Shown one piece after another: positions 20,151-31,780 of a stretch of 64,000 nt of DNA; within the stretch, counting starts at the first letter, position 1, and every line of letters starts with the position of its first letter. A program made the position numbers and the translations under genes. The stretch comes from Phoronis australis (lineage: Eukaryota > Phoronida > Phoronidae): assembly GCA_002633005.1 (NCBI GenBank), contig NMRA01000262.1, forward strand, positions 161,208 through 225,207. Direction: 5' to 3'. The notes beneath the pieces were generated by a model that was not told where the DNA came from, did not search any database, and saw nothing but the letters and a program-made list of their open reading frames with translations.

Positions 20151-22344
20151 ATACATGCAAGTAAGGACTTTTTATCCTCAAAATCTCATCAAAGTTGTCA
20201 GTTTGGTTGAATGCTGCACCAAAATGTCAGTATTAAAGCTAAATAGCTTCAGTTTGTCTACAAACAAATGTTAGTACTAGTTACATGAGGTTACCCTTAG
20301 TAAGTTTAGTGAGACATTTAAGTGATGAAATATTTTTACCATTTTTGCCTGCTACTCATATTTCACCAAAGACTTTTCAAAGTGGAAGTGTCACAAATCA
20401 GTGCATTTTTACTTTGAATTAAAATACGGTCGGTGTATTGCTAATCATGTCAGCGATTATACTGAAACATTAGTTAGGGCGAGTCGATGTACAAGTTCAC
20501 ACCTCACGAGCCAATTTTATCAAAGATTGGATTTCTAGATGTAACTGAAATCATCGCGTGGATGAAGATAATAGTCAAAACTGCATTGGGGTATGCTTGG
20601 TCTACTTTGTTGCTAGTGAGGAGTTTTTGTATGAATATTGACTTGCCTGCATATATTATAAATGTGTATTCTGTAATCTGTCTCAGCTTAAATAATTGTT
20701 CCTTTATGTTTTTGCTCAGCTTGTGTTTTGTTGTATTTTTTCATGGACATTTGATGTCTTGTATTTTGAAAAAAGTCTTCAAAATCCTTCCAACATTTTG
20801 TTGGGGGAGTCACTGGTTTGCATGTACTGGTTGGGTGAGGGTGTCACTTTTTATTTTTCAAAAGTTCAAGTTATTGCAGCAGTCAAGTTTCACCAATCTA
20901 GAACACCACATGGTGAACAGGTGAAATTTTATTTCCTCATTTTTGTCAAAAGATCTGTAGCACCAAGTGCTTATTCACCTTGTTTAAGTTCTGTACCATA
21001 ACTCCAGTTGCACAAAGATTTGAAAAATCACAATTATTAGCAATTTTGTTAGAAGAGCTTGAATGAAAAAGGACAATTTTGGCAATTGTTTTTTAACCAA
21101 ATTTGTGAGATTGTGGGAAAATAGTCGTTGACAGACTTGCACCACTGTCCACTGATTGTTCTTGTTCCCTAGGCTGCATTGTGTTTATTCTCACACATTG
21201 TGTTCATTCTCACACATTTTTGAAATCAACCATCAATCTCAAAAGTTATGTGACCCGGAGATGTAGTGTTTTAGTTGTTGTGGAGAAATGAATTTGCTGT
21301 ACAAACCTGTGTGTCCAACCCTGCATGGTTATTAACCATGTTCTCAACTTTCTTCACAGACTGCTCTTCCAAAGCAACAGTAAAATTAGTCGGATTATTT
21401 GAAAAACAGTTTCCAACAGATATAGTGGTGAATTAGTAAATGAATGAATCAAGGCATTGAGATCATATAAGCAAGAATTGTTAGTCTTCATCTATGGAGT
21501 GGGTATTAAGACTTTTAAAAACACTTAGTTATAAGTATATGAATGTTTAATTTAGTTATGTGTAGCGCTGTGATATACGCAAAATAGCTTGTTGCTGACT
21601 AAAAACAGCAGCTTTGCCATTACTGTGATTTTCTATTTGCTACCAACAAAATGTGTGTCTCTGAAATTCCACAGACAATAGTCACATGGGTCCTGCATTT
21701 TGAGAACCAGTTTATTGTCTGTTTTTCAGTGGAGAAAACGGGTTCTCAAAATGCAAGTCCCTGTAAGGGACTATTACTATTTGGAGCATTACCCCCAATG
21801 TAGTAAGCCTTGAAATTTTACTACTATTTTGTTCAGACTGTAGAATTTTTACTGTTCTCTGTACAAGAATAGCAATCATCCTATACTGTACTGCAGTTGT
21901 TGAGATATTTGGAAATGACCAGTTAGTCATTAAGAATGAAAAATGACTTATCATGACTTATCACGGAGAAAGGGTCTTTAGACCTTTTAGCATGTTACTC
22001 TTTCTTTATCTTTCTCTGATGTATACTTACTATTCCTATTGTTATAAACTGGGACCAAAATAGATCCATTTGTTGATTATTTTGAGAGAAAGAATCCAAA
22101 TGGTATTTTTTTATTATTTTGTTTGAATTCTGATTTAGTAAAGTGAAGATATCTTTTTTAACTTGCATTAAAGTGCTGAGTTTTTTAGCTATTTTTTAGT
22201 TTCATATGTTAAGTTAAATCTTTTTGTGCTTCTGTGACCTCTGTTAGCAAATGTATTTACATAAGGCAGATCTGTATCTGAAAATATATCTGGGACTGAC
22301 ACCTGTTTTATAAAAGATCCAAATCTGATCATAGGCAGTTATGT
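20151..22344. other. Probable 3' UTR and downstream sequence
   Basis: No further exon is seen. A possible weak polyadenylation signal ATTAAA lies at 20232-20237; I found no AATAAA nearby. The 145- and 101-codon plus-strand frames at 20487-21001 overlap each other, are rich in Phe, Leu and Cys, and look like chance frames. A short inverted repeat (ACAATAG..TGCATTTTGAGAACC against GGTTCTCAAAATGCA) lies at about 21670-21775. Confidence 0.4.
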
Positions 22345-24405
22345 GTGCCCACATATTTATATGTGAGTGCGTTATGCCGTCTTCCCTGTCCATCCATTCA
22401 TTGGTCTGTCCGGCTTCCCCTGCTATATTTCCAAAACAGCTTGATGTATGTTCATGAAATTTTGCACATATGTTCCTTTTAGGGATGAGATGGCATGAGC
22501 AAACTTTCGGACAGATCCGACTGCCGGTGAGCCCCCTAGTGGAAATGTAATTTTTACGTTTACTTCTGTATCATCAAAGATCCTCAATGTATTTTCATAG
22601 AAATTGCCAAATAGGCATCTATTAGTGAGATGACGCTATCCTCTTGTTTTCTAATGGATTTGAGGTATTTTGTGCCACCTAGTGGCCATTTTTACTGTTT
22701 TCTAGTCTGTGACTATGATTTTCCCACGACTTTGACTACTGGGGCAGCTCCTAGTGGCAGTTTTGTTTTCTTTTTGCACCCACATGGCTGTATCTCCTAG
22801 ACCCTCTGCAGGATCTATTGAATTTTGCAAGTGTATTTATATGAAGTTGACAACGAATGACGTCTACTTTCGGACAGATTCGACGAACGCTGTGCCCCCT
22901 AGTGGCAATTTCATTTTTTCTGTTTTCCTTTTTTCTCTGAAGTTCCTTGGCGGATTTTTTGTGAAATTTAGTAAATAGCTTCCTATTAAAAATGATGACA
23001 TATTCTTATTTTTGGATGCATTCAACATATTTTTCGCAATCTAGTGGTAACTTTTTTCTGTTTTCTAGTTTGTTTTTGGGGTCTGTCTCTTTATCACTCT
23101 AAGGAAGATTGTTTTCCAGTTTGTTTTGGGGGTCTGCCTCTTTATCACTCTAAGGACGATTTTGAAAATTAGTGGTTATGTTTCTACTGTGATGGGGACT
23201 GCTGATGATGATTTGTTGACCACTCATACTACTGTGGCGCCTCCTGTTGGCAGTTTTTGCGTCCATGGCTCAGTATCTCCCAAACCCTCTGCAAGATCTT
23301 TATTAAATTAGGCATGTTTATTGATATGAAGTTGACAACGAACAGTGACAACATTGGACAGATCCGACAATTGCTGTGCCCCCCCCCATAGTGGCAATTT
23401 TTTGGCTGTCCTCTTTATCTTTGAAACTTCTTGATTTTTATGAAGTTTATTAAATAGGTTTCTATTAAAGAGTTGTCAGGTTTTTAGATAGATTGGATAT
23501 AGCAGCCATTTTTAATGCCATGAAATTTTGCAAATAGGTTTCTAGTTAGGAGATGACGATGCCTTCTCATTTTCAGGCGGATTTGACCTATTCTGCGCCA
23601 CCAGGTGCTCATTTCAAACATTTTGTTTGGCCCCTAGTGGCAATTTTATTTTTTGGCATCCACGACTGTATCATCCTTTATTCTTTGCAAGGTGTGTTCC
23701 TACGGCAACAGAGGTTATGAGTTTCAGACCAATCCAACTACAGCTGTGCTCCTTAGTGGCAATTTTAATTTTCACGTTTGCCTCTGTAATTTACTAGAGT
23801 TCCTTGGTGCGTTTTCATAAAATTTGGCAAACATGTTTATTGTGAAGATAGCACTTTTCCTTTTTATGATGGATTCAATACATTCGGCTCCAACTATTGG
23901 CCATTTTAATTATTTTTCAATCTGTTTTTGTCGTCTGATTTTGTATCTGCCAAACCGTACAGAGAATCATTATGAAAACTGGGAGATGTGTTCCTACTGA
24001 CAAGAGCTTGACTGACGTGGGTTTTCAAACGGGTTCAATTACTGTTGTGCCCCCTAGTGACACTTTTTCGCATTTACGGTTGTATATCCTAAAACCTTAG
24101 CAAGATGTTTTTGAAATTTTGAAGTTGTTTAATCTGATCATCGTGACAGCAGATGGACGGATTACGTCAGTGGTTCCTAATGGCAGTTTTTTTACGTTTG
24201 CCTTTGTATCTTTGGAGTTCTTTTACAGATTTCCATGAAATTTTTCGAATTGTTCTGAGGAGCCACGGTACCTTGCCATATTTGGATGGGTTCAATGTAT
24301 TCTGTGCCAGCTAATGGCCTTTTATGATTCAAGCAAACACCCCTAGAAGCAGACTGTTTGCGGTGCAGTCATGGGCGCATTTCAACCCTCAGCGTTGCTC
24401 TTGTT
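22345..24405 (+). repeat. Repeat family A, copy 3 (about 2.06 kb, several sub-units)
   Basis: It starts ATATTTATATGTGAGTGCGT and ends GGGCGCATTTCAACCCTCAG followed by CGTTGCTCTTGTT. This is a longer and more diverged copy in which the sub-unit is repeated several times. CTCF-like cores survive at 22531-22542 and 22891-22905, with weaker ones near 23632, 23755 and 24048. No coding content. Confidence 0.8.
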
Positions 24406-25569
24406 AGAAGAAGGTTTATGTTGCACCTGGCGTAAATTAAAAAATTTGATATCCAAACTTAATGACCGCCTTCAGGAACCGCTTTAAGAAGTATGTGTAA
24501 GTCAGAATTGGCTGCAAAGACCGGACTTTTGACCTTTGATAAAACTGGTCCCTAATGTTCGTTTTCCTTACACATTTTTTGTTACCGATTTTCATTGGAC
24601 TGAGACATTTACATTCACCGTTCTCGGGTTCAGTGAAAATGAAACATTTTCTTTCTGTTTCAGTTTGTCTGCTTTTCACCGCTCGCGTGAAATGGCTAGC
24701 TGCAACATGTTTGTTTGGCTCTCATTTGATAGCGTGACGTCAACCTTTTCAGTTTTACTTTCTTAGTTCACAAGAATTCAGTGAAAACGGCATTTTTAAA
24801 AAATACACTGAAGAACGTTTTCAAAAAGTTGCGTTTGGTGTTCTATGACCACTGAATATTCGGTCGTGTGGACAGAGATGTTCAAATAAAGGAAATGTTA
24901 CGTCTTCAAATGAAACCATTATGGGCGTGTGAACGCATCCTTGTTCTTCTGCTGAATGTAGAGCCATAGTGTCGTTATGGAAGTGAAATCGACGTGTGAC
25001 GTTGCCACTGTTTTTTTTTGCGCTGACATACCGGTAAAAACATTGAAGCATTTAAAATGGCGAAAGTCAATTAGAGAGTCTATTTTTATATTGTATTCGT
25101 GTAATGTTTCAATAAACTTCTTTATAGTGAATGCATTGTTTTTGATTGTTCCTGTTCCTGCCCCCCCCCNCCCCCCCTCCTCAGTCCCCCTATTGACTGT
25201 GTTCGTGTTTGAGTGGTCTTGCCGATTTACTATCAATTAAGCCATTAACCTTGTGCTGTAGTTCTTCTACACAAGTATAGAGTTTCGTTTACTTAGCTCG
25301 ATTCTGATATTGCTGTTAAGCAAAGTTTATTTTGTGTTTTCAGTAACGCCAAAATCAATATTTAATCAATTAATAGTCCCATTTAAATTCAGTGTAAATG
25401 GTTCAATACACGCAGTCTAGTTGTTCGCAAATTGCTGGCGTAGAATATGGTTCCCGGCTTCGTGCCAAAGCGGAGAAAATTCAAGTCACAAGTTTTCTAT
25501 TTAAGAATAAACTCTCTGCAGGATCAACAGCTGTACACAAAACCAGAATTTAGCACAGCAGGGCGTACA
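24406..25569. other. Sequence without recognised gene; poly-C with N
   Basis: The only notable item is a C homopolymer broken by one N at 25170. A minus-strand frame at 24437-24679 contains five Cys, but has no ATG-anchored domain or splice context that I trust. Confidence 0.4.
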
Positions 25570-25572
25570 ATT

Positions 25573-26060
25573 TTTCATGTCAGGACCGAAAATTTATTAC
25601 GCCAAGACCGAAATTTTAACTTTTGAGGACATAATTTATCATGCCAGAACATAAAATGCCATGCTAAGACAAAATTTCATCCCAGGAGACCACGTGGCCC
25701 TCTGCAACCGCGAGTAAGATTAACGGGAGCGTCTGTTGTGACACGTGGAAAAAACAAATTCAACCTCGTCACGATAATGCAAATGTCCTCGGCGATACAT
25801 TGTTGAATCTTAGCCTTTGTGTACTTAGTACTGACGTCATTTCTTTGAGGGGTAACGTGATTGTGGGTGGCCACTTGACCTCCTGGCATGAAATTTTGTC
25901 CTAGCATGAAGTTTTATGTCATGGCGTGTTAAATTATGTCCTCGAGTGATAAATTGTTGGTCCTAACATCATAAATTGTAAATGCTGGCGTGATAAATTG
26001 TGGGCCCTGGCGTGATCAATTGTGGGCCCTAGAGTGTTATCAATTTTGGGTCCTGGCCGA
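25573..26060. repeat. Fold-back element built from a roughly 23-bp sub-repeat
   Basis: The left arm (about 25573-25695) and right arm (about 25870-26060) are imperfect inverted repeats around a loop of about 175 bp. For example, GAGGACATAATTTATCATGCC is mirrored by GGCGTGTTAAATTATGTCCTC. Both arms consist of degenerate units containing AGGAC, AAATTTATCA and GCC, so the palindrome is itself a tandem repeat. Confidence 0.75.
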
Positions 26061-27475
26061 ACTTTGTTCTTGAATTGTTTTTAGTCTTACAGGTTTTAGA
26101 CTATTTTTATTTCTTGAGTAAGTGAAAATTCTAGTTTTGAGCTCTTTTTGTTGGTCCTGCAGGGTAAAAAGTAATGTTTTGAAATTTTCTTCAGTGATAG
26201 TGATGAAATATAATGAACACAAATGTTCCTTTTGGAATTAACAACACATATTCATCTACAAAACCTAATTTTGATTCTAGTGAAATACATCATATTCTGT
26301 CAAGTTTGGGGGGGGGCGCTTTATAATGTATTTCTGCTTTTGTGAATATTTCAAACCAGTATTATCTCACAGAAAATAGCAAGTTTGATAGATTTAGAAA
26401 TTGATTGGGTTAAAATTTGCTAATGTTATTGAAATTTTTAAATTAAGCGACCATCGAGTGAGTGTGTACGTGTCTGTGTAATTGTAATTTACATTGTAAT
26501 ATTACTTATAGATAATAAATATATACTAAAGTAATAATAATGTTTTGATCTGTTTTTAATTATTGAATAGAAAATTTCGTGTCCTGTAATTTTTTCCGCT
26601 TCGGCTTTCTATAACTAAGATAATGAGAATTCTGCATTGGGAGTCACAGTTATTTCACACGCTGCACGTTGGTCACACACTGCCCGTTAGGCTGTTATAA
26701 CATATTGTCGCATCCGATATGTGTTTGTCGAGCTGTGCTGACCATTTTCTGCCTTCGTCGCCATGTAGGCCAAACTAAACTCCTTGGCATGCGCAAAACA
26801 TTTTTAGGGTTGTAAGATATGATTTCGTTTGAACTAATCTGGCTGTGAAAACACAGAGCTCGTTTTGTGAAAGATCACAGAATATCGTGATCCACACAGG
26901 CATGTGGTTGTTGACGCGTCGCTGTTTTGAGAGGAACATTAGATGATGACAGTGTGTTGTGCAGAGGTCAGTTTTTAAAAAAATCTAAAATACAGCAGTT
27001 TAAGCAGGCACGCTTGGGTGTGCGACTTTTGATAGAACGGGCCCCTAATGCATCGAAGTAATGATTTAGGTACAACATTTTATTTCGATCGTTAACTTGA
27101 TTATGTTTTGCTATTAACTTAAAATATTGTTGTGAAAGCTGAGGTGTCTGATATTCACACTCACGGCTTAGAACGAGCAACAGATTTTCAAACATGGTCA
27201 TTGATCTAGTGTTAGAGAATTTGTTCCGGCTGTCGACAGCAGTTTCTCTACAAGTACATTCGCTTTCCTCGTTTTACAATTCGGATCCTAACCTAACAAT
27301 AGATTTAGAAATCAAGAACGCGTCTTATCCTCTTGAGACGAGGATGTCGCAAATCACAACAAATTTCAAAAGAACTATGACTTCGTGTGTAGGCCTATAC
27401 CATAAAACAAATTGATTAACAAATTAAATCTTAGGTCCCCGACATTGGATACTAAGAATATTGCATGATTCCAAA
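26061..27475. other. AT-rich sequence without recognised gene
   Basis: A short poly-G (near 26310) and very AT-rich tracts (26480-26560). Frames on either strand are short and unrecognised. Confidence 0.4.
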
Positions 27476-27481
27476 TTTATT
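27476..27481 (-). terminator. Polyadenylation signal AATAAA for the PP1-motif gene
   Basis: AATAAA on the minus strand begins about 15 bp after the stop codon at 27496. If used, the 3' UTR would be very short. Confidence 0.45.
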
Positions 27482-27495
27482 GGACATATATTAGC

Positions 27496-28593
27496 TTACT
27501 TATAGTCGTGTCTTATTCTTAGATATCGGCAATCCTTCATGTCTTCCCAATCCGCGTCATTCAGTGTTGCATGAGCGCTCATCTCTTCAGGTGGAAATTC
27601 ACGATCTAACTGATATTCGTGCAGCCGCCGAAAAACGCTCCTGATCACCCGTTGAAATTTGATGGACGCCTGCTTTCTGGCAAACTGAGTTGATACTTCG
27701 TCAGCAGATGAACCAAATATACACTTAGGGTTCAATTCCGATTCGCAGAGCATTGATGACAAGCCGTCTCCCAACGCATCGAGTTTCGATCGACGGTGTT
27801 TCTCTACTAGTTGCCTAGCTACAGAGCTTGCTGCTGTCTTTTCGTGTTGCGACTCCTCATGATCCGAATTATATTTCTTTAAATTTAAATCAGATTCTGC
27901 AAATTCCAATCCACTCACAGAGTCATTTTTCTTGTTTTCCACTGCGGAATCTCCCACGCTATCGTCATTTTTTTCGTTAAGATCGTCTGCCAATACGCCC
28001 TTCATGCCATTCTTAGTGTCTGTGTCAGATTTTCCCGCCATTTGTTCTTTGTCGCCACAGATACCTTGACATTTGTCAGGAATTTCGTCCAAACTATCGG
28101 CAAATGTCACTCGTTTTCCTGGTGATTTTGAACAGATATCAACAGATAATCTCGGTAATGTGTTACTTCGAAGTAAACTTTTTGTCGGTTTTAGTACAAC
28201 TTGACTGCGCGATCTCTTCAACTTTTTCTCATGAGCAGATGATTTGTTCGTCTGCTTCATCGACTCTCCATCTTCCTGTCGAGGAGCAATTGGTGTCAAC
28301 TTTTCTCTTCTAAGCGTCCTCGGTGAATAGACGGAATTGTTATCTCCAACTTCAAAACTTGAACTTTTTGACGACGGAATTCCACAGCGCGGGGAGAACC
28401 CATGGTCGTGGTTTTTATCAACGACAATGGGAGGTAGATGTGCTGCGTACTTTTTTTCAAATTTCGCCTGAGATTTGCTTAAATTATCTAGCGCAGTATT
28501 AGATTGGTTTGACAGTCTCGTCAAAGTGTTCTGCAACACCCGGTCCTCTTGTGTATTTTGCACACGTAATCTCCTGAGTCTCGGAGAATCCAT
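27496..28593 (-). CDS. Uncharacterised 365-residue protein with PP1-docking RVTF motif
   Basis: The frame is open for 401 codons, but the first ATG is codon 37 (GTG|ATGG, with a purine at -3), giving 365 residues starting MDSPRLRRLR. No intron is needed. The protein is hydrophilic and mostly disordered-looking, rich in Ser, Lys, Asp and Glu, with no signal peptide or membrane span. At 160-164, KRVTF, followed by ADS, fits the protein phosphatase 1 docking motif (R/K)VxF and resembles the docking site of PPP1R3 glycogen-targeting subunits. No CBM21-like domain follows. The C-terminal third (about 297-365), with a basic amphipathic stretch around 304-330, looks more ordered. I do not recognise the family. 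A role as a PP1 regulatory subunit is inference from one motif. Confidence 0.78.
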   Translation of the reverse strand: MDSPRLRRLRVQNTQEDRVLQNTLTRLSNQSNTALDNLSKSQAKFEKKYAAHLPPIVVDKNHDHGFSPRCGIPSSKSSSFEVGDNNSVYSPRTLRREKLTPIAPRQEDGESMKQTNKSSAHEKKLKRSRSQVVLKPTKSLLRSNTLPRLSVDICSKSPGKRVTFADSLDEIPDKCQGICGDKEQMAGKSDTDTKNGMKGVLADDLNEKNDDSVGDSAVENKKNDSVSGLEFAESDLNLKKYNSDHEESQHEKTAASSVARQLVEKHRRSKLDALGDGLSSMLCESELNPKCIFGSSADEVSTQFARKQASIKFQRVIRSVFRRLHEYQLDREFPPEEMSAHATLNDADWEDMKDCRYLRIRHDYK

Positions 28594-30957
28594 CACACGA
28601 AATCTGTATTCCACATCTTCACACAAATTTGTAAACGAAAAAATGTTACCAAGGAATCTCTTCGTGGAATATTTGTTCTCGAAATTCTCGTCGTTTCTCA
28701 CTGAGAGACCAGCTACAGCGCTACCTCATTTTGTTCAGCGAGTTGTCTATTAACAACGGCTTCTTATCTGAATTCTGTACTAATCGTTTTAGCTTCAAAT
28801 CCTAAGTCGATTAATTTATGTCCAAACACCTGTGACGAAACCATTGCTTTACGTAACAAAAATAAACTCTTGACCGAGATGGCTACAAGCATTTGAGTTC
28901 CTCCCTAAGGTCGACGATTCGTCAGTGTCCGGTCCGTCGTCAGGTCAACTGAGGTTCAACTAAAGTCAGTTTGCCCTACGGTATTGCCCGCCCACAGTCT
29001 ACCAAACATTTTCTGTACCTGACCTTGAGAAGCGCGGCGAACTTTAATGAGCAATAACAAGAAAACAATAACTCACGCACGTTGTTAGCTTGCTCGCATT
29101 CAAGTTTCCGGAGCAAGGCATGCGGGCTTTACTTGGAACAATGAAACTTGTTCAGTTGTTTGGATCTAATTAATTTTCATAAAAAAACTGAGTCAACCAT
29201 CACATTAACGCTGTTTTAGCGATATTCCTTCACTTCACCGTCGATTGATCATTAAATCTTATGAGATTTCAATAAATGAAGTGCCACAGATGAATGCGAG
29301 CGCGCGTGGTTTGAAGATTTACGGAAAATTGTTGACTGTTTTGGCCATTCAAGAAATGACGTCATTGAAAAATAGTAGATAGAAAGAATTGCACATTAAA
29401 TCGCTAAACAAACGCGGTGTTCTGACTTGGTGACAGCGATATATTTCGGCGTATTTTAGGCCCTATTTACGAAACTTAGACTTAATACTAAAGAGTGGTG
29501 ATTTCCTGATATACCAGATGTGTCAACTACAGTAACGAAAGAAGTAAGCATACCTTTGGTTGTGACTCAAGGAGTTAAAATTCATACATACATGGTTCGA
29601 TTAGGAAATGTCTGGTATTGCTACACATCTGAGTTCTTTTTTGTTTTTTTGACTTACGGTGAAAGATGAATGTAAGACAAAATATTGTCAAAAAGAGAAC
29701 TTCACAAAACAGATTATTTAAGTAGTCGTCCTGACTTTCAGAAAGATGGCTTTATGTTTGAATGTCGTAGTTCGGTACCACTGACGATTTACATTAAAAC
29801 AGCGAATATCTCAAATTTGTCTCTGCAAAGTTAATCTTGTCAGGACAGCTTTTAACGAAAAATGAAGTCACGACATCTATTAGAAGCGAGCAGCCCAATT
29901 TTGTATGCGTTGGCCAACTTCGTGCCAAGGTATGGCCTTTTGACATTCTATCTACTTCCAGACTTCGTAAAATGGTAGGTTTAGGAATAGAAATATTTTT
30001 TATTGTGGTGTGAAGTGAACAGGTTAGATTGTAAGAGGCATGAATACAAAGGTAAGCCCCTTTATAGTAAAACACAGCCATTTAAAACTAATGCTGATTA
30101 AATGTTTATATAAAAACTCACATCTACGTGATCTATTGATGGGCTCCCTAAACAATCGAGATAACATTTCACACTTTGTAAGGCAGTAGGCCTACGTCAG
30201 GCTACACTGCTAAAACCACTCATTTTGTTGCATTTATTTTGACTAGTGTTTTTCTTTTTTAAGTCAGACCGAATTTTCTGTCACCATAGTAATCTATGAA
30301 CTTGTCAGGAAGTTATGAGTGAATTATTGATAAAACAGTGACTGAAGACACACAGACACCTTTACCCCTTTCCAGTTTTCGTAACCTGTCTTGCATTTCA
30401 GCAAGAGTGAAATGGCTCAGAATGCAAGACCGAATAAAACTTGTGTGTTCATCTGTTAGTGTACAGCTCTTGGTGTGTAATGGCTCAAAACGTTCCATTA
30501 CTTGCATACGGCTTTTGACGGAGTGAAGAAAACATGCGCGCACCCAGCCTAAAAAATGGGGGGCTTAAATTTTTGAGAATTTGGACCTTTTACTAAGATT
30601 CGGCAGGGGGTACCTTTAAAGCTACGAACGGTGCATTCGTCGATTTTTGGTAGTTCCTGGCTCTTTAGTGGACTTTGGTCTCGTCCTCTATTTTCTTCTG
30701 AGTTTTTGTTTCTCTGAGGGGGACCTTTTTGCCCACTTCGCCAAATGGGGAGCTCGTTCGAGTTCCCCTCCCCCCTCCCCCCAGGTACGATAAGGTACTC
30801 CTTAAAATGTATTTAATAATTATATGTTTCCATAGCTTGCTTTACAAATTTCTCTACTGTGAGAAGCACTGATGATTCGAAATTCTATAACCTTTCTTAA
30901 CCTTTGACTTCAAAACTCGAGTTCACAAATCGATTTCACTTTTATTCGCTCAATCGC
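28594..30957. other. 5' region of the PP1-motif gene and unannotated sequence
   Basis: Presumed promoter of the minus-strand gene, then 2 kb without recognisable exons. No obvious TATA box at a useful distance. A C-rich run with CCCCTCCC lies at about 30765-30782. Confidence 0.35.
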
Positions 30958-31780
30958 ATATAGTATGTACGTGGGCCTCTCCGATCGTCTGCCTGTCCGT
31001 CAGTCTGGTGTCTGCTGCTGTATACCTATGCTAAAACCCATTGATGGATATTCGTAAATCGCAGACATGCTGCTGCACTGACGAGCAAACTATTTTCTAA
31101 TGGATTCGACTTCCACTGTCTCCCGCTAGTAACGTTTTTACGTTTGCTTTCTGTTTCTACTGAGTTCCTTGGCGGATTTTCATGAAATTTGGCAAATAGT
31201 TAAGTTCTGTTATGGCGAACACACCATCTTGCCATTTCTCGCGGATACATTCTGTGCCCAAGTGGTCGTTCTTGTTATTCTCACATTTTTTTGGAGTTCA
31301 ACTCACCACTCGTACGATCCGCCTAAAGCATGAAAGATCATCTACAGCAGTTTTGATATGTATGGTCTTAATTGTTGACGACGAAAGTACGGCTGACAGA
31401 TCGTCCATCCTTTTGGCTAAGAGTCTCAGTGACTACTTTGGCATTCCCTAATGGCAGTTTCTCTTTACTTTAGGTATATACCCTTCAATAGATGTTCATG
31501 AAATTTGGCAAATATACCTTACTTTGAGGAGACGATGGTACCTTTCCCGTTTCCCACCCGGGACGTTTTAGACAAGTTTGGCCTAGGCTACGACCCCGTT
31601 CCCTAAAGAATCATTATGAAAGGTATCGAATATGTTTCTGCTGTGGAGCGGCATGACTGAGGACGTCGATTTTCACTGAAGTGCTGTACCGCCCTCGAAA
31701 GACAATTCTAATTTCCTTTGCGTCAGCTTCAATATTTACCAATTTCTTAGATGCATTTTCAAAAATATTGTTTGTCAATT
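30958..31780 (+). repeat. Repeat family A, copy 4 (degenerate)
   Basis: The GTCTGCCTGTCCGTCAGTC start and the phrases TTGGCGGATTTTCATGAAATTTGGCAAATAG and CATTCCCTAATGGCAG identify it as an old copy. CTCF-like cores have decayed. Confidence 0.6.

Noticed and set aside
20487-21001. 145- and 101-codon plus-strand frames after the receptor tail
   Set aside because: They overlap in different frames in T-rich sequence that is more simply the 3' UTR or downstream region.
24437-24679. Cys-containing minus-strand frame
   Set aside because: The spacing does not fit a known EGF or zinc-finger pattern, and there is no convincing acceptor before it.
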